Assembly (NCBI RefSeq): GCF_004684085.1
Contig: NZ_SRHZ01000008.1
Coordinates: 62,001-126,000 of the forward strand
Length of the DNA: 64,000 nt
Source: Stenotrophomonas maltophilia
Lineage (GTDB): Bacteria > Pseudomonadota > Gammaproteobacteria > Xanthomonadales > Xanthomonadaceae
Reading direction: 5' to 3'
Positions 50,636-59,082 of the stretch are shown here, in pieces. Both the position numbers and the translations under genes were made by a program. A model generated the notes under the pieces. The model was not told the origin of the DNA, searched no databases, and saw only the letters and a list, made by a program, of their open reading frames with translations. Position 1 is the stretch's first letter. Each line of letters begins with the position of its first letter.

Positions 50636-51975
50636 TCGTCCTCCACCACACTGCCGCTCTCCAGCGGCAGGTGCAGGCGGATGCAGGCGCCGCCCAGCTC
50701 CGAATCGGTCACTTCGACGTGGCCGCCATGCTTGTCGGCCACCACCTGCACCAGCGCCAGGCCGAGGCCGAAGCCCGGGCTGCCCGGGTCCAGCCGCACA
50801 TACGGCTGCAGCACCTGGCCGCGCAGTTCGGGTGCGATGCCGGGGCCGTCATCCTCCACCTGCAGGCACAGCCAGCCGTCGTTGACCGTGCTGGCAATCC
50901 GGATCTGCCGCCGTGCGTAACGCAGGGCATTGCCGAGCAGGTTGCGCAACGCCAGTTCCAGCATGTGCCGGTTGACGTTGACCAGGCCTGCCGGCGACAG
51001 CGCCTGCTGCACCGGCATCGGCAACGGTGCGAACTGGGCCACCACGCCGCGTACCAGCGTTGCCAGTTGCAGGCGCTGGCGGGTCAGTTGATGGCAGCGG
51101 CCCAGCGCGGCGTACTCGACACCGGCATCGGTCAGGTGCTGCAGGCGATCGACATCGGTGCGCAGGCCGCCCAGCGCATCGCGCTGTACCTCGTCCAGCG
51201 CGGTGTCTTCCATGTCGGCCAGGCCGAAGCGCATCCGCGCCAGCGGCGTGCGCACTTCATGCGCCACCGCCTGGGCCAGCACGCGCTGGCTTTCCAGCAG
51301 CTGCTGCAGCTGCTCGGCCATATGGTTGAAGGCATTGGCCAGCGGCCGCACCAGTGCGGTACCGGCACGCGGCGCACGCGTGTCCAGCTGGCCGTCGCGC
51401 ATCTGCCGTGCCGCCTGGGCCAGCTGCGAGACGTCACGCCACAGGCGGTAGACCATCACGTACATCGGCAGCGCCACGGCCACCATCAGGATCAGCAGCA
51501 GGATCGCCACGCCGGACACTTCGCTGTCCTGCCAGCCTTCCTCAGGCAACGCTTCGTCCAGCGGCCCCAGCATCACCGCATAGTCGCTGTCGCCGATCCG
51601 CTGCAGGCTGCGCATATGCTCCAGGTCGATCTGCACCCGGCCGTTGTTGAACGGCGGTCGCTGGCTGGCCGGCAGTTCTTTCTCCGCCTCGGCCAGCGGC
51701 ACCATCCGCAGCGCATAGGCGAAGTCGGCGTCGAGCTCGCGCGCCAGCCGTGGCCACTGGTTCCTGGGCGTTTCGGCGAAGCGCTGCTGCAGCAGCGCAT
51801 GGGTGCCACGCATCTCGGCCTGAAGCCCCGCTTCGGTGCGGTCCTCCAGCAGGGCGTCCCAGGCCCACAGGCCGAGCACGATCAGCAGCAGGTGGGCGAC
51901 CAGGAAGCCGATGCCGTAGCGCAGGAAGTGGAAGGCGTGGCCACGCATGGCCGACTGCGTACGCTTCATCCCCAT
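50623..51975 (-). CDS. RstB-like sensor histidine kinase
   Basis: A 450-residue kinase: two transmembrane helices (about 21-42 and 155-176) around a short periplasmic domain, HAMP, a dimerisation domain with the His in AHEVRTPLARMRF, and HATPase (NLLGNALRYA, DDGPGIAP, GFGLGLALVQ). Overall layout resembles RstB. It overlaps its response regulator gene by 10 bases. It ends tail-to-tail with the kinase at 49157-50626. Confidence 0.88.
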   Translation of the reverse strand: MGMKRTQSAMRGHAFHFLRYGIGFLVAHLLLIVLGLWAWDALLEDRTEAGLQAEMRGTHALLQQRFAETPRNQWPRLARELDADFAYALRMVPLAEAEKELPASQRPPFNNGRVQIDLEHMRSLQRIGDSDYAVMLGPLDEALPEEGWQDSEVSGVAILLLILMVAVALPMYVMVYRLWRDVSQLAQAARQMRDGQLDTRAPRAGTALVRPLANAFNHMAEQLQQLLESQRVLAQAVAHEVRTPLARMRFGLADMEDTALDEVQRDALGGLRTDVDRLQHLTDAGVEYAALGRCHQLTRQRLQLATLVRGVVAQFAPLPMPVQQALSPAGLVNVNRHMLELALRNLLGNALRYARRQIRIASTVNDGWLCLQVEDDGPGIAPELRGQVLQPYVRLDPGSPGFGLGLALVQVVADKHGGHVEVTDSELGGACIRLHLPLESGSVVEDEAAC

Positions 51976-52655
51976 GCCGAGCGGCTGAACAGGTAGCCAC
52001 GGCCGCGCACGGTCTTGATCCGTTCCGGTTGTTCCGGGTTGTCACCCAGCTTGCGGCGCAGGCGCGAGATGCGTGCGTCGATCGAGCGGTCCAGGCCATC
52101 GAAGGCAATCCCGCGCAGGCCACGCAGCAGCGCGTCGCGGTCGAGGATCTGGCCGGCGTTGCTGGCCAGCAGGAACAGCAGGTCGAACTCGGCAGTGGTC
52201 AGTTCCAGCAGGCTGCCCTGCAGGTGCACGTTGCGGGTGGACGGGTCGATGCTCAGCTCGCCGAAGCGCAGGCTGCCGTCACGCGGCTCGACCCGGCGGT
52301 GGCGGCGCAGGTGGGCACGCAGGCGGGCCAGCAATACCCGTGGCTCGATCGGCTTGCCGATGTAATCGTCGGCACCCAGCTCCAGGCCCAGCACCTGGTC
52401 GATGTTGTCGGTACGGGCGGTCAGCACGCAGATGATGCCGTCATAGTGGGGCCGGATCTGCCGACACACTTCGAAACCATCCTGGTCTGGCAGGCCGACA
52501 TCGAGCAGGACCAGCGCCGGTTTCTCGGCCAGGATACGGGCCACTGCGCGCTCGCCACTGCGCTCATGGGCGACCTGGTAACCATGCCGCTGCAGATAGT
52601 CGCTGACCATCGTACCGAGGCGGGCATCGTCTTCGACCAGTACGATATCCAGCAT
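51966..52655 (-). CDS. RstA-like OmpR-family response regulator
   Basis: A 229-residue regulator: IVLVEDDARLG, phospho-Asp in VLLDVGLPDQDG, a Lys in IGKPIEP, and a winged helix with LTTAEFDLLFLLASNAGQIL and RGRGYLFS. The start MLDIVLVEDD matches the family; the longer frame adds 13 residues. Tandem GTTAC repeats in the adjacent divergent spacer are possible binding sites. Confidence 0.88.
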   Translation of the reverse strand: MLDIVLVEDDARLGTMVSDYLQRHGYQVAHERSGERAVARILAEKPALVLLDVGLPDQDGFEVCRQIRPHYDGIICVLTARTDNIDQVLGLELGADDYIGKPIEPRVLLARLRAHLRRHRRVEPRDGSLRFGELSIDPSTRNVHLQGSLLELTTAEFDLLFLLASNAGQILDRDALLRGLRGIAFDGLDRSIDARISRLRRKLGDNPEQPERIKTVRGRGYLFSRSAWG

Positions 52656-53004
52656 TTTCAAGGCCTCCGTGGGGCATACGTACCGCCACGGCACGAGCGC
52701 GGCGATGCTATCCCAGCCGTCGGGCCACCCGGGTCCAGGGGGCGGGCGCCATTCAGCCGGGGTTGCTGGCGCGCGGGCCGGGCCTCAGGCCTGGCAACAA
52801 CTTGGCGTCCAGCATAGCTTGTTGCCGTTACAAAACGTTACCTTCGTGATACGTCTGGTGACCATCGCTGACAGCAAAGCGACTGACGCGGGGCAGGTGG
52901 GGCGCCGAGCATGGAGTCTCCTCCGCTCCGCGTGCCGTTGCCATGTCGCCCGCCGCCCCCTGCCTGCTGAACCCGTCCCGCCGCTGCCGCTGCGGAGGTG
53001 CCCG
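52656..53004. other. 349-bp divergent spacer between the RstA-like gene and the AsnB-like gene
   Basis: No gene is supported. It holds the GTTAC tandem repeat (52827-52841) in a locally AT-richer patch, and a strong GGAGG ribosome site (about 52993-52997) for the downstream gene. An open frame continues upstream of the AsnB-like start but has no protein character. Confidence 0.5.
52827..52841 (+). promoter_or_regulatory. tandem GTTAC direct repeat, response-regulator-type site
   Basis: GTTACAAAACGTTACC contains two GTTAC units exactly 10 bp apart, one helical turn, as is usual for OmpR-family sites; the RstA box of enterics also contains GTTACA. It lies about 170 bp from both the RstA-like gene and the AsnB-like gene and could control either. 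Confidence 0.5.
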
Positions 53005-54906
53005 ATGAGCGGCGTGGTCGGCGCCTGGCTGCCGCCCGCCGAAGACGAGCACCTGCTGCAGCAGCTGGCGCCGATGCTGCGCGCCCTGCAGCAGCGGGGC
53101 AGGGGCCGCATCGGTTACTGGACCGACGCCGAGGCTGGCCTGGCGCTGGGCCACTGCCGGGCGCCGACCGACACCCCGATGCAGCCGCTGAGCTCGGACT
53201 GTGGCCGCTACGTGTTGTGCCTGGACGGCCGCCTCTACAACCGCGCCGACCTGCAGTCGCAGCTGCGCGATCTGCCGCGCAGCTGCAGCGATGCCCGGCT
53301 GCTGCTGCAGGCGATTGTCGAATGGGGCGTGGAGCGGGCACTGTCCCGTATCGAAGGTGCGTTCGGCTTCAGCGTATGGGATCGGGAGTCGCGTGCGCTG
53401 TGGCTGGCGCGTGACCCGGTCGGCGAGCGGCCGCTGTACTACGGCTGGTACCAGGGCAAGTTCCTGTTCGCCTCCGAGATGAAGGCGTTGCAGGCGTTTG
53501 CCGGCTTCGCGCCGAGCATCGACCAGGATGCGTTGAGCCTGCTGCTGCGCCACGACTATGTGCCGGCGCCGCACACGATCTACCGCGGCATCCACAAGCT
53601 GGTGGCGGGCGCGGTGCTGCGTGTCGATCTGGATGACCACGCTGCCGGCGGTTCCAGCCAGGCGGCGGAAGGTGGTTCGCGCTATTGGTGCGCACGCGAT
53701 GCGATGCACAGCGCCCTGCAGGAACCCTTGCACCCCGCGCCCAGCCTGGAGCAGGCCACCGACCAGCTGGAAACCGTGCTGCAGAAGGCCATCGCCGCAC
53801 GCATGCATTCGCCACTGGCCTGTGGCGCGTTCCTGTCCGGCGGCACCGACTCGTCGCTGGTGACGGCGATGATGCAGGCACAGTCGACGCTGCCGATCGA
53901 AGCGTGGACGGTGGGCTTCGATGATCCCGGTCATGACGAGAGCGATTGGGCCTCGCAGGTCGCGCGGCATCTTGGCGTACAGCATCACCTGCACCGGATG
54001 GATGCGCGGCAGGGCCTGGATCTGCTGCAGCGGCTGCCACAGGTCTGGTGCGAGCCGTTCGCCGATGCCTCGCAGCTGCCGACCCTGCTGGCCAGTGAAC
54101 TGCTGGGGGCACGCAAGCCGGTGGCACTGACCGGTGATGGCGGTGATGAACTGTTCTTCGGCCATCCCAGCTATGGGCGCGCACTGCGCAATGCACGCCT
54201 GTGCGGTGGCCTTCCGGACTGGGTGCGTCACCTGGCCCGGCGCAGCGGCAGCCGCATGAACGTCGAACGGGGCCGCCTGGGCGGCTGGCGCGCGCTGGTG
54301 GCCGAGGTCGCTGCCAATGATGTGGAAGGGCACTACCTGCAGCGCGTCACCCGCTGGCGGCAGCCGGCGCAGGTGGTGCTGGGCGCGCGTGAGCCGATGA
54401 CGATCTTCCAGCAGCAGGACACCGCGCTTCCGGCGGAAGCCCGCATCCAGCTGCTGGATTTCCGCATGGACCTGGCGGAGGGCATCCTCGCCAAGGTCGA
54501 CCGTGCCGGCATGGCGGCGGGCGTGGAAACCCGCGCGCCGCTGCTGGACATGGAGGTGGTGCGGTTGGCCTGGCGCTTGCCGCAGCACCTGAAGTACCAC
54601 GACGGCGAGCACAAACTGATCCTGAAGCACCTGTTGGCCCGCTACCTGCCGGAGCCGCTGGTGTACCGTCCCAAGCGCGGCTTCGGTCCGCCGATGGCGC
54701 GCTGGCTGGCGGGCCCGCTGCGCGACTGGGCGGAAGCACTGCTGGACCCGCAGCTGCTGCGCAACCAGGGCTGCTTCGATGCGGCACGGGTGCGTGGCAT
54801 CTGGGAGGCGTTCCTGCGGGGTGAGCGCAAATGGCACACGCACCTGTGGAACGTGTTGATGTTCCAGGCGTGGCACCAGCATTGGCACGTCAATCGCGGG
54901 CGCTGA
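53005..54906 (+). CDS. asparagine synthase-like protein with an inactivated glutaminase domain
   Basis: A 633-residue AsnB-like protein preceded by CGGAGG. The N-terminal class II amidotransferase domain begins MSGVVGAW, so the nucleophile Cys2 is Ser. The usual NGEIYN is DGRLYN, and the Arg-bearing HRR region is HCR, so glutamine hydrolysis is unlikely. The C-terminal synthetase domain is intact: PP-loop SGGTDSS at 278-284, TGDGGDELFFG and PKRGFGPPMARWL. It may use free ammonia or another amine, or act like amide-forming AsnB relatives such as beta-lactam synthetase. No pathway genes adjoin it. Confidence 0.82.
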   Translation: MSGVVGAWLPPAEDEHLLQQLAPMLRALQQRGRGRIGYWTDAEAGLALGHCRAPTDTPMQPLSSDCGRYVLCLDGRLYNRADLQSQLRDLPRSCSDARLLLQAIVEWGVERALSRIEGAFGFSVWDRESRALWLARDPVGERPLYYGWYQGKFLFASEMKALQAFAGFAPSIDQDALSLLLRHDYVPAPHTIYRGIHKLVAGAVLRVDLDDHAAGGSSQAAEGGSRYWCARDAMHSALQEPLHPAPSLEQATDQLETVLQKAIAARMHSPLACGAFLSGGTDSSLVTAMMQAQSTLPIEAWTVGFDDPGHDESDWASQVARHLGVQHHLHRMDARQGLDLLQRLPQVWCEPFADASQLPTLLASELLGARKPVALTGDGGDELFFGHPSYGRALRNARLCGGLPDWVRHLARRSGSRMNVERGRLGGWRALVAEVAANDVEGHYLQRVTRWRQPAQVVLGAREPMTIFQQQDTALPAEARIQLLDFRMDLAEGILAKVDRAGMAAGVETRAPLLDMEVVRLAWRLPQHLKYHDGEHKLILKHLLARYLPEPLVYRPKRGFGPPMARWLAGPLRDWAEALLDPQLLRNQGCFDAARVRGIWEAFLRGERKWHTHLWNVLMFQAWHQHWHVNRGR

Positions 54907-54946
54907 GTCGTTTCTGCATTGCGTGCAGCGGACTGAATCAGCGGGG

Positions 54947-55042
54947 CGCAGGGCGGATGCCCTTGCGTACGAATGTCCTCCGGCGCCGGCCGTTGGCCGT
55001 CACCTCCCCCTTTACTTCGTACGCAAGGGCATCCGCCCTGCG
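54947..55042. repeat. long hairpin, family 1 copy 1 (27-bp arms, 42-base loop)
   Basis: The arms 54947-54973 and 55016-55042 are perfect reverse complements over 27 bp (outer end CGCAGGGCGGATGCC). The loop (54974-55015) matches, in opposite orientation, the loop of the hairpin at 55113-55210, with 2 differences in 41 bases. The arms of the two hairpins are unrelated. Confidence 0.85.
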
Positions 55043-55112
55043 TTCGGAGTTCGTCGGCGCTTCGTTGAAAGGCGCCACGAGCGCTGCGCTTTACCTGCCG
55101 TAAGCCGAGCCT

Positions 55113-55210
55113 CGTCGGGGCAGGCAGGGGTTTGGGCAAAGTAAAGGAGGAGGTGACGGCCAACGGCCGGCGCCGGGGGACATTTGCCCAGGCCCCTGCC
55201 TGCCCCGACG
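55113..55210. repeat. long hairpin, family 1 copy 2 (28-bp arms)
   Basis: The arms 55113-55140 and 55183-55210 pair over 28 bp with two positions reduced to G-T (outer end CGTCGGGGCAGGCAGG). The loop core 55141-55181 (AGGTGACGGCCAACGGCC and flanks) is the inverse of the loop at 54975-55015. Confidence 0.85.
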
Positions 55211-55270
55211 GGGCCCATCAGCTCGCAGGAAATCCAGACGAGGAAGCGCTCTTAATTCCAAACGCGAGGC

Positions 55271-55307
55271 AAAAAAAGACCCGGCAGAGGGAGGGATCTG
55301 CCGGGTC
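55271..55307 (-). terminator. intrinsic terminator of the phasin gene
   Basis: On the minus strand GACCCGGCAGA-tccctccc-TCTGCCGGGTC is followed by seven T. A perfect 11-bp stem with a U-run, about 45 bp after the phasin stop. Confidence 0.9.
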
Positions 55308-55310
55308 CGG

Positions 55311-55338
55311 ATTGCGTGGGGGGAGGGACCCACGCAAT
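55311..55338. repeat. second hairpin with the same 8-base loop
   Basis: ATTGCGTGGG-gggaggga-CCCACGCAAT, a perfect 10-bp stem 3 bp from the phasin terminator hairpin. Its loop, GGGAGGGA, is identical to that of the terminator while the stems differ. Confidence 0.75.
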
Positions 55339-55353
55339 GAGCGTTGCGTCGCG

Positions 55354-55704
55354 TCAGGGGTTGCCCGCGTCCGCCGTTGATTCGTTGTAGCCCTGCACCA
55401 GTTCGGACCAGGCCTTGCTGGCCTGAAGGCCGAGACCGACCACGTCCTGCTGGGCCTGGCCCAGCCGTTGCAGGTTGTCCTGCCACAGCTGTGTGCCCCT
55501 GGACAGCGTCCCGGCCGCATCCTCGCCGCGGGCCAGTTCGCCCAGCCAGCCGCCGGTCGCGGTCAGGTTGCGCTCCATCGCCTTTAGCTGCACGCCGAAC
55601 ATGCTTTCCGCGTTCTCCAACGCCAACCGGTTCGCGCGCGTTGCCGCGGCGGCGAGCTGGCGGGTGGCATCACTGAAGCGATCGCTGAAGGCGGCCATGG
55701 GCAT
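55354..55704 (-). CDS. phasin-family protein
   Basis: A 116-residue helical, amphipathic protein (MPMAAFSDRFSDATRQLAAA, then ENAESMFGVQLKAMERNL) of the phasin type, which coats polyhydroxyalkanoate granules or acts as a related surface chaperone. No PHA synthase gene is in the window. The start could be the ATG at 55704 or at 55698; both lack a strong ribosome site. It ends with a perfect intrinsic terminator. Confidence 0.75.
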   Translation of the reverse strand: MPMAAFSDRFSDATRQLAAAATRANRLALENAESMFGVQLKAMERNLTATGGWLGELARGEDAAGTLSRGTQLWQDNLQRLGQAQQDVVGLGLQASKAWSELVQGYNESTADAGNP

Positions 55705-55764
55705 CAGGAAGTGACTTGATGCAATGCAGCATACGCCCTTGATGCCGCAATGCAACAAAAATAA

Positions 55765-55787
55765 CAAAGGCGCCCAGAGCGCCTTTG
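55765..55787 (-). terminator. terminator of queD
   Basis: CAAAGGCGC and GCGCCTTTG form a 9-bp stem with a 5-base loop. On the minus strand it is followed by a U-rich tract (TTATTTTTGTTG), 27 bp after the queD stop. Confidence 0.8.
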
Positions 55788-55813
55788 AAATACCTTCCAG
55801 ATCAATGGGTTGA

Positions 55814-56176
55814 TCAGGCAGCCGGGCCGCGGTAGCGGCAGCCGGAGGTGCAGGTTTCGTGCACGATGATCTCGCTCAGCGCCGGCAGGCTGGGCTTGAG
55901 TTCGTTCCAGATCCACACCGCCAGGTTCTCGCTGGTCGGGTTCTCCAGGCCGGGGATGTCATTGAGGTAGTGATGGTCCAGGCGGTCGTAGATCGGCTGG
56001 AAGGCTGCCTTCACGTCGCCGAAGTCCATGATCCAGCCGGTCTGCGCACCGGGCTCGCCCTCGACCTTCAGTTCCACCCGGAACGAGTGGCCGTGCAGGC
56101 GCGCGCACTTGTGCCCTGGCGGCACGTTGGGGAGGCGGTGCGCCGCCTCGAGCATGAAGACTTTGAAGATTTCCAT
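55814..56176 (-). CDS. queD: 6-carboxytetrahydropterin synthase
   Basis: A 120-residue PTPS-family enzyme: zinc histidines in LEAAHRL and LHGHSF, the catalytic Cys in [11 protein letters not shown], and the acidic anchor near HETCTSG. QueD makes 6-carboxytetrahydropterin in queuosine (preQ0) synthesis. The start [15 protein letters not shown] is family-typical. A single-gene unit divergent from a TonB receptor gene. Confidence 0.92.
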   Translation of the reverse strand: MEIFKVFMLEAAHRLPNVPPGHKCARLHGHSFRVELKVEGEPGAQTGWIMDFGDVKAAFQPIYDRLDHHYLNDIPGLENPTSENLAVWIWNELKPSLPALSEIIVHETCTSGCRYRGPAA

Positions 56177-56247
56177 GGCGCGATTGTACGCCGCAGGCGA
56201 GGGGCCAGCCTGAGCGGATGTTGGGCTTTCGTGAAGTAATTCTTTCC

Positions 56248-56298
56248 ATCCGGATGAAGAGATGATAGTTTCTCTTATATCCGTATGAAGAGATGTTA
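56248..56298. promoter_or_regulatory. direct repeats upstream of the TonB receptor gene
   Basis: Two 20-base copies, ATCCGGATGAAGAGATGATA (56248-56267) and ATCCGTATGAAGAGATGTTA (56279-56298), match at 18 of 20 positions and are 31 bp apart, about three helical turns. An inverted TCTCTT lies between them at 56271-56276. The spacing suggests a cooperative regulator site; the regulator is unknown. Confidence 0.5.
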
Positions 56299-56368
56299 TT
56301 GGCCGGGCCCCGGCCAGGCATGGACTACTGCGGAACTTCGTCGCCCTTACTACCTCCCCCACATCGTC

Positions 56369-59008
56369 ATGCCCAAGCACACCCTGCTCGTGGCGGCCCT
56401 GGCCGTCGCTCTGGCCGCGCCTTTGTCCGCCGCCGCCGAAACCTCCGCCGACGCCAATGGCGACGCCAGCACCCTGGCTGCCGTGCGCGTCACCGGTTCC
56501 AACATCAAGCGCACCGATACCGAGGCCTCCAACCCGGTGCAGGTGATCGGCCGCCAGCAGCTGGAACAGACCGGCAAGGCCACCGTGGCCGACGTGCTGC
56601 GTTCGATCTCGGCCAACACCGGCAACGCCAGCAACGAAACCACCAACAACGGCTGGGCCTCCGGCTCGGCCGGTATCGGCCTGCGTGGCCTCTCGCAGAA
56701 AAACACGCTGGTGCTGCTCAACGGCCGCCGCCTGGCCAACTACGGCTTCCCGGCCGGTGGCCTGTCCGACACCTTCGTCGATCTCAATGCGCTGCCGCTG
56801 GTCGCGGTCGAGCGCATCGAAGTGCTGAAAGACGGCGCCTCGGCGGTGTACGGCTCCGACGCCGTGGCCGGCGTGGTCAACATCATCACCCGGCAGAACT
56901 TCGAAGGCGCCGAGATCGGCGGCAGCTTCGGCGGTGCCGACCAGGGCGGCCTGCACGAGCAGAACCTGAAGTTCGTCGGCGGCCTCGGTGATCTCGACAC
57001 CGATGGCTACAACATCCTCTTCAGCCTGCAGGGCTACAACCGCGAACGCCTGGACCAGGACGAACGCAACCTGACCAAGAGCGGCATCTACACCGACTCG
57101 CCCGGTGGCCGCTGGAACGGCTGGTCGGCCAAGGGCGCGCGCTACCTGGTCAACGGCGCGTCGGTGCCGATGCTCGATGCCAACGGTAATTGCCCGGCCG
57201 GCACCACCCGCGTCGCCAGCGCGCCGATCGATGGCCTGGCCGGTGATACCTGCGGCTTCAACCAGGCGCCGTTCACCACGCTGATCCCCTCGACCAAGCG
57301 TTACCAGGCCTATGCAAACGGTACCTTCCGCCTGAACGACAACGTCGAAGCCTTCGGCGAAGTGCTGTACAGCCAGATCAAGAGCACCGCGTGGTTCGGC
57401 AGCAGCCCGTTCTTCACCCTGGAGAGCGGCCGCTTTGCATTGAACGCAGACAGCGGCCTGGCCGAGCCGGTGTCGTCGCTGCTGCCGGCCAACAATCCGT
57501 ACAACCCGTACGGCCGTGCAATTCCGATCGAATACACCTTCTTCGACCTGGGCGGCACGCTCAAGACCAACCGCTCCACCGCCTACCGCGGCGTGTTCGG
57601 CCTGCGCGGCACCACCTCGAACTGGGACTGGGAAGTGGCCGCATTCGGTGCACGCAGCAGCGAGCGCGAGAGCGTGTCCGGTGGCTTCGCCAACCGCTGG
57701 GCGCTGGCCGATGCGCTGGCCTCAGGCAGCTACAACCTGCTCAAGCCGGCGGCCACGCCGCAGTCGGTGCGCGACTCGATCAACATTGCCACGCTGCGTC
57801 CGGCCGAATCCAAGCTGCAGGGCATCGATGCGAAGATTTCCGGCAGCCTCGGCCACACCTGGGCCGGTGATGTCGGCTTCGCCGCCGGTGCCGAGTGGCG
57901 CCGCGAGAAGCTCGATTCCAACAACCCGTGGCAGATCGATGCCGGCCTGCAGGTGCGCCCGGCCATCGCCGAAGTGCATGGCCAGCGCCAGGTCAGTGCC
58001 GCCTACGCCGAAGTGAACGTGCCGCTGGCTTCGACGCTGGAGCTGTCCGCCGCCGCGCGTGCCGATCACTACGATGACTTCGGCGATGCGTTCTCGCCAA
58101 AGATCGGCCTGCGCTGGCAGCCGCTGGACTTCCTGCTGGTGCGTGCGTCCGCCTCGAAGGGCTTCCGCGCGCCGTCGCTGTCGGAGAACTCCAACAGCAC
58201 CAGCATCGCCTACGGCAGCGTGGTCGATCCGCGTGATCCGGACGTGCCGGGTTCGCGCCAGAACCCGACCTTCTTCACCGTCGGCAACAACGAGTTGAAG
58301 CCAGAGCGCACCAAGAGCGTGAACTTCGGCGTGGTGTTGTCGCCGTGGGCGAACACCAACCTGAGCATCGATTACTACCGCATCCAGCTGGACAACCTGG
58401 TCGGTACCAACAACACCCAGACCCTGGTCAACGACAATGTCGCCGGTGCCGTGCAGCGCGATGAACGCGGCAAGCTGCAGGCGGTCTACAACCGCTATCA
58501 GAACCTGAGCGAGCTGAAGACTTCGGGCATCGACGTCGAGCTGCGCCAGCGCATCCCGACCGTTGCGTTCGGTGACTTCACCGTGTCCTCGGCCTACACC
58601 CACGTGCGCGACTACCGTCGCCCGACCGTGGTCGGCGGCCCGCTGGTGGACTATGCCGGCAGCAACCTGGGCGCGACCCTGCCCAAGGACAAGGCCACCA
58701 CCACGCTGGACTGGAAGTACGGCGACTTCAACGCGGCGGTGACCTGGTACTACACCAGCAGCTATCGCCAGGAAGCGAGCACCGCCGCCAAAGCCGTGCA
58801 GCAGCAGGTCGGCAGCTACAGCCAGTACGACCTGTACCTGGCCTACACCGGCATCGACAAGCTGACGCTGTACGCCAAGGTGCAGAACCTGGCCGACAAG
58901 ACGCCGCCGTACGACGCCTCGTTCCCGGGCATCCGCGCGCCGTACGACTTCAGCCAGTACGACCTGCGTGGCCGCTACTTCACGCTGGGCTTCGATTACC
59001 GCTTCTGA
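56369..59008 (+). CDS. TonB-dependent outer membrane receptor
   Basis: An 879-residue receptor: signal peptide (about 1-25), TonB-box-like [15 protein letters not shown], plug domain ([36 protein letters not shown]), and a large barrel ending [12 protein letters not shown]. The GSNIKR and LNGRR signatures match the big TonB receptor class of Xanthomonadaceae often linked to carbohydrate or peptide uptake. The M14 peptidase gene 74 bp downstream favours peptides; substrate unproven. The start at 56369 gives the signal peptide directly, but no ribosome site is evident. Confidence 0.88.
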   Translation: MPKHTLLVAALAVALAAPLSAAAETSADANGDASTLAAVRVTGSNIKRTDTEASNPVQVIGRQQLEQTGKATVADVLRSISANTGNASNETTNNGWASGSAGIGLRGLSQKNTLVLLNGRRLANYGFPAGGLSDTFVDLNALPLVAVERIEVLKDGASAVYGSDAVAGVVNIITRQNFEGAEIGGSFGGADQGGLHEQNLKFVGGLGDLDTDGYNILFSLQGYNRERLDQDERNLTKSGIYTDSPGGRWNGWSAKGARYLVNGASVPMLDANGNCPAGTTRVASAPIDGLAGDTCGFNQAPFTTLIPSTKRYQAYANGTFRLNDNVEAFGEVLYSQIKSTAWFGSSPFFTLESGRFALNADSGLAEPVSSLLPANNPYNPYGRAIPIEYTFFDLGGTLKTNRSTAYRGVFGLRGTTSNWDWEVAAFGARSSERESVSGGFANRWALADALASGSYNLLKPAATPQSVRDSINIATLRPAESKLQGIDAKISGSLGHTWAGDVGFAAGAEWRREKLDSNNPWQIDAGLQVRPAIAEVHGQRQVSAAYAEVNVPLASTLELSAAARADHYDDFGDAFSPKIGLRWQPLDFLLVRASASKGFRAPSLSENSNSTSIAYGSVVDPRDPDVPGSRQNPTFFTVGNNELKPERTKSVNFGVVLSPWANTNLSIDYYRIQLDNLVGTNNTQTLVNDNVAGAVQRDERGKLQAVYNRYQNLSELKTSGIDVELRQRIPTVAFGDFTVSSAYTHVRDYRRPTVVGGPLVDYAGSNLGATLPKDKATTTLDWKYGDFNAAVTWYYTSSYRQEASTAAKAVQQQVGSYSQYDLYLAYTGIDKLTLYAKVQNLADKTPPYDASFPGIRAPYDFSQYDLRGRYFTLGFDYRF

Positions 59009-59082
59009 TCCATCCGCCGCGGCCGGTCACCTGAAGGGACCGGCCGCGCGACTGTCTGCCGTTGTGTTCCAGGGGAGTCACC

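Noticed and set aside
52669..53004. N-terminal extension of the AsnB-like protein
   Set aside because: The extension has no domain character, and the GGAGG site plus the family start (M-x-G-V-V-G) fix the start at 53005.
53005..54906. Lasso-peptide cyclase interpretation of the AsnB-like protein
   Set aside because: No precursor peptide gene, McjB-like protease or transporter is adjacent; only the loss of Cys2 is shared.
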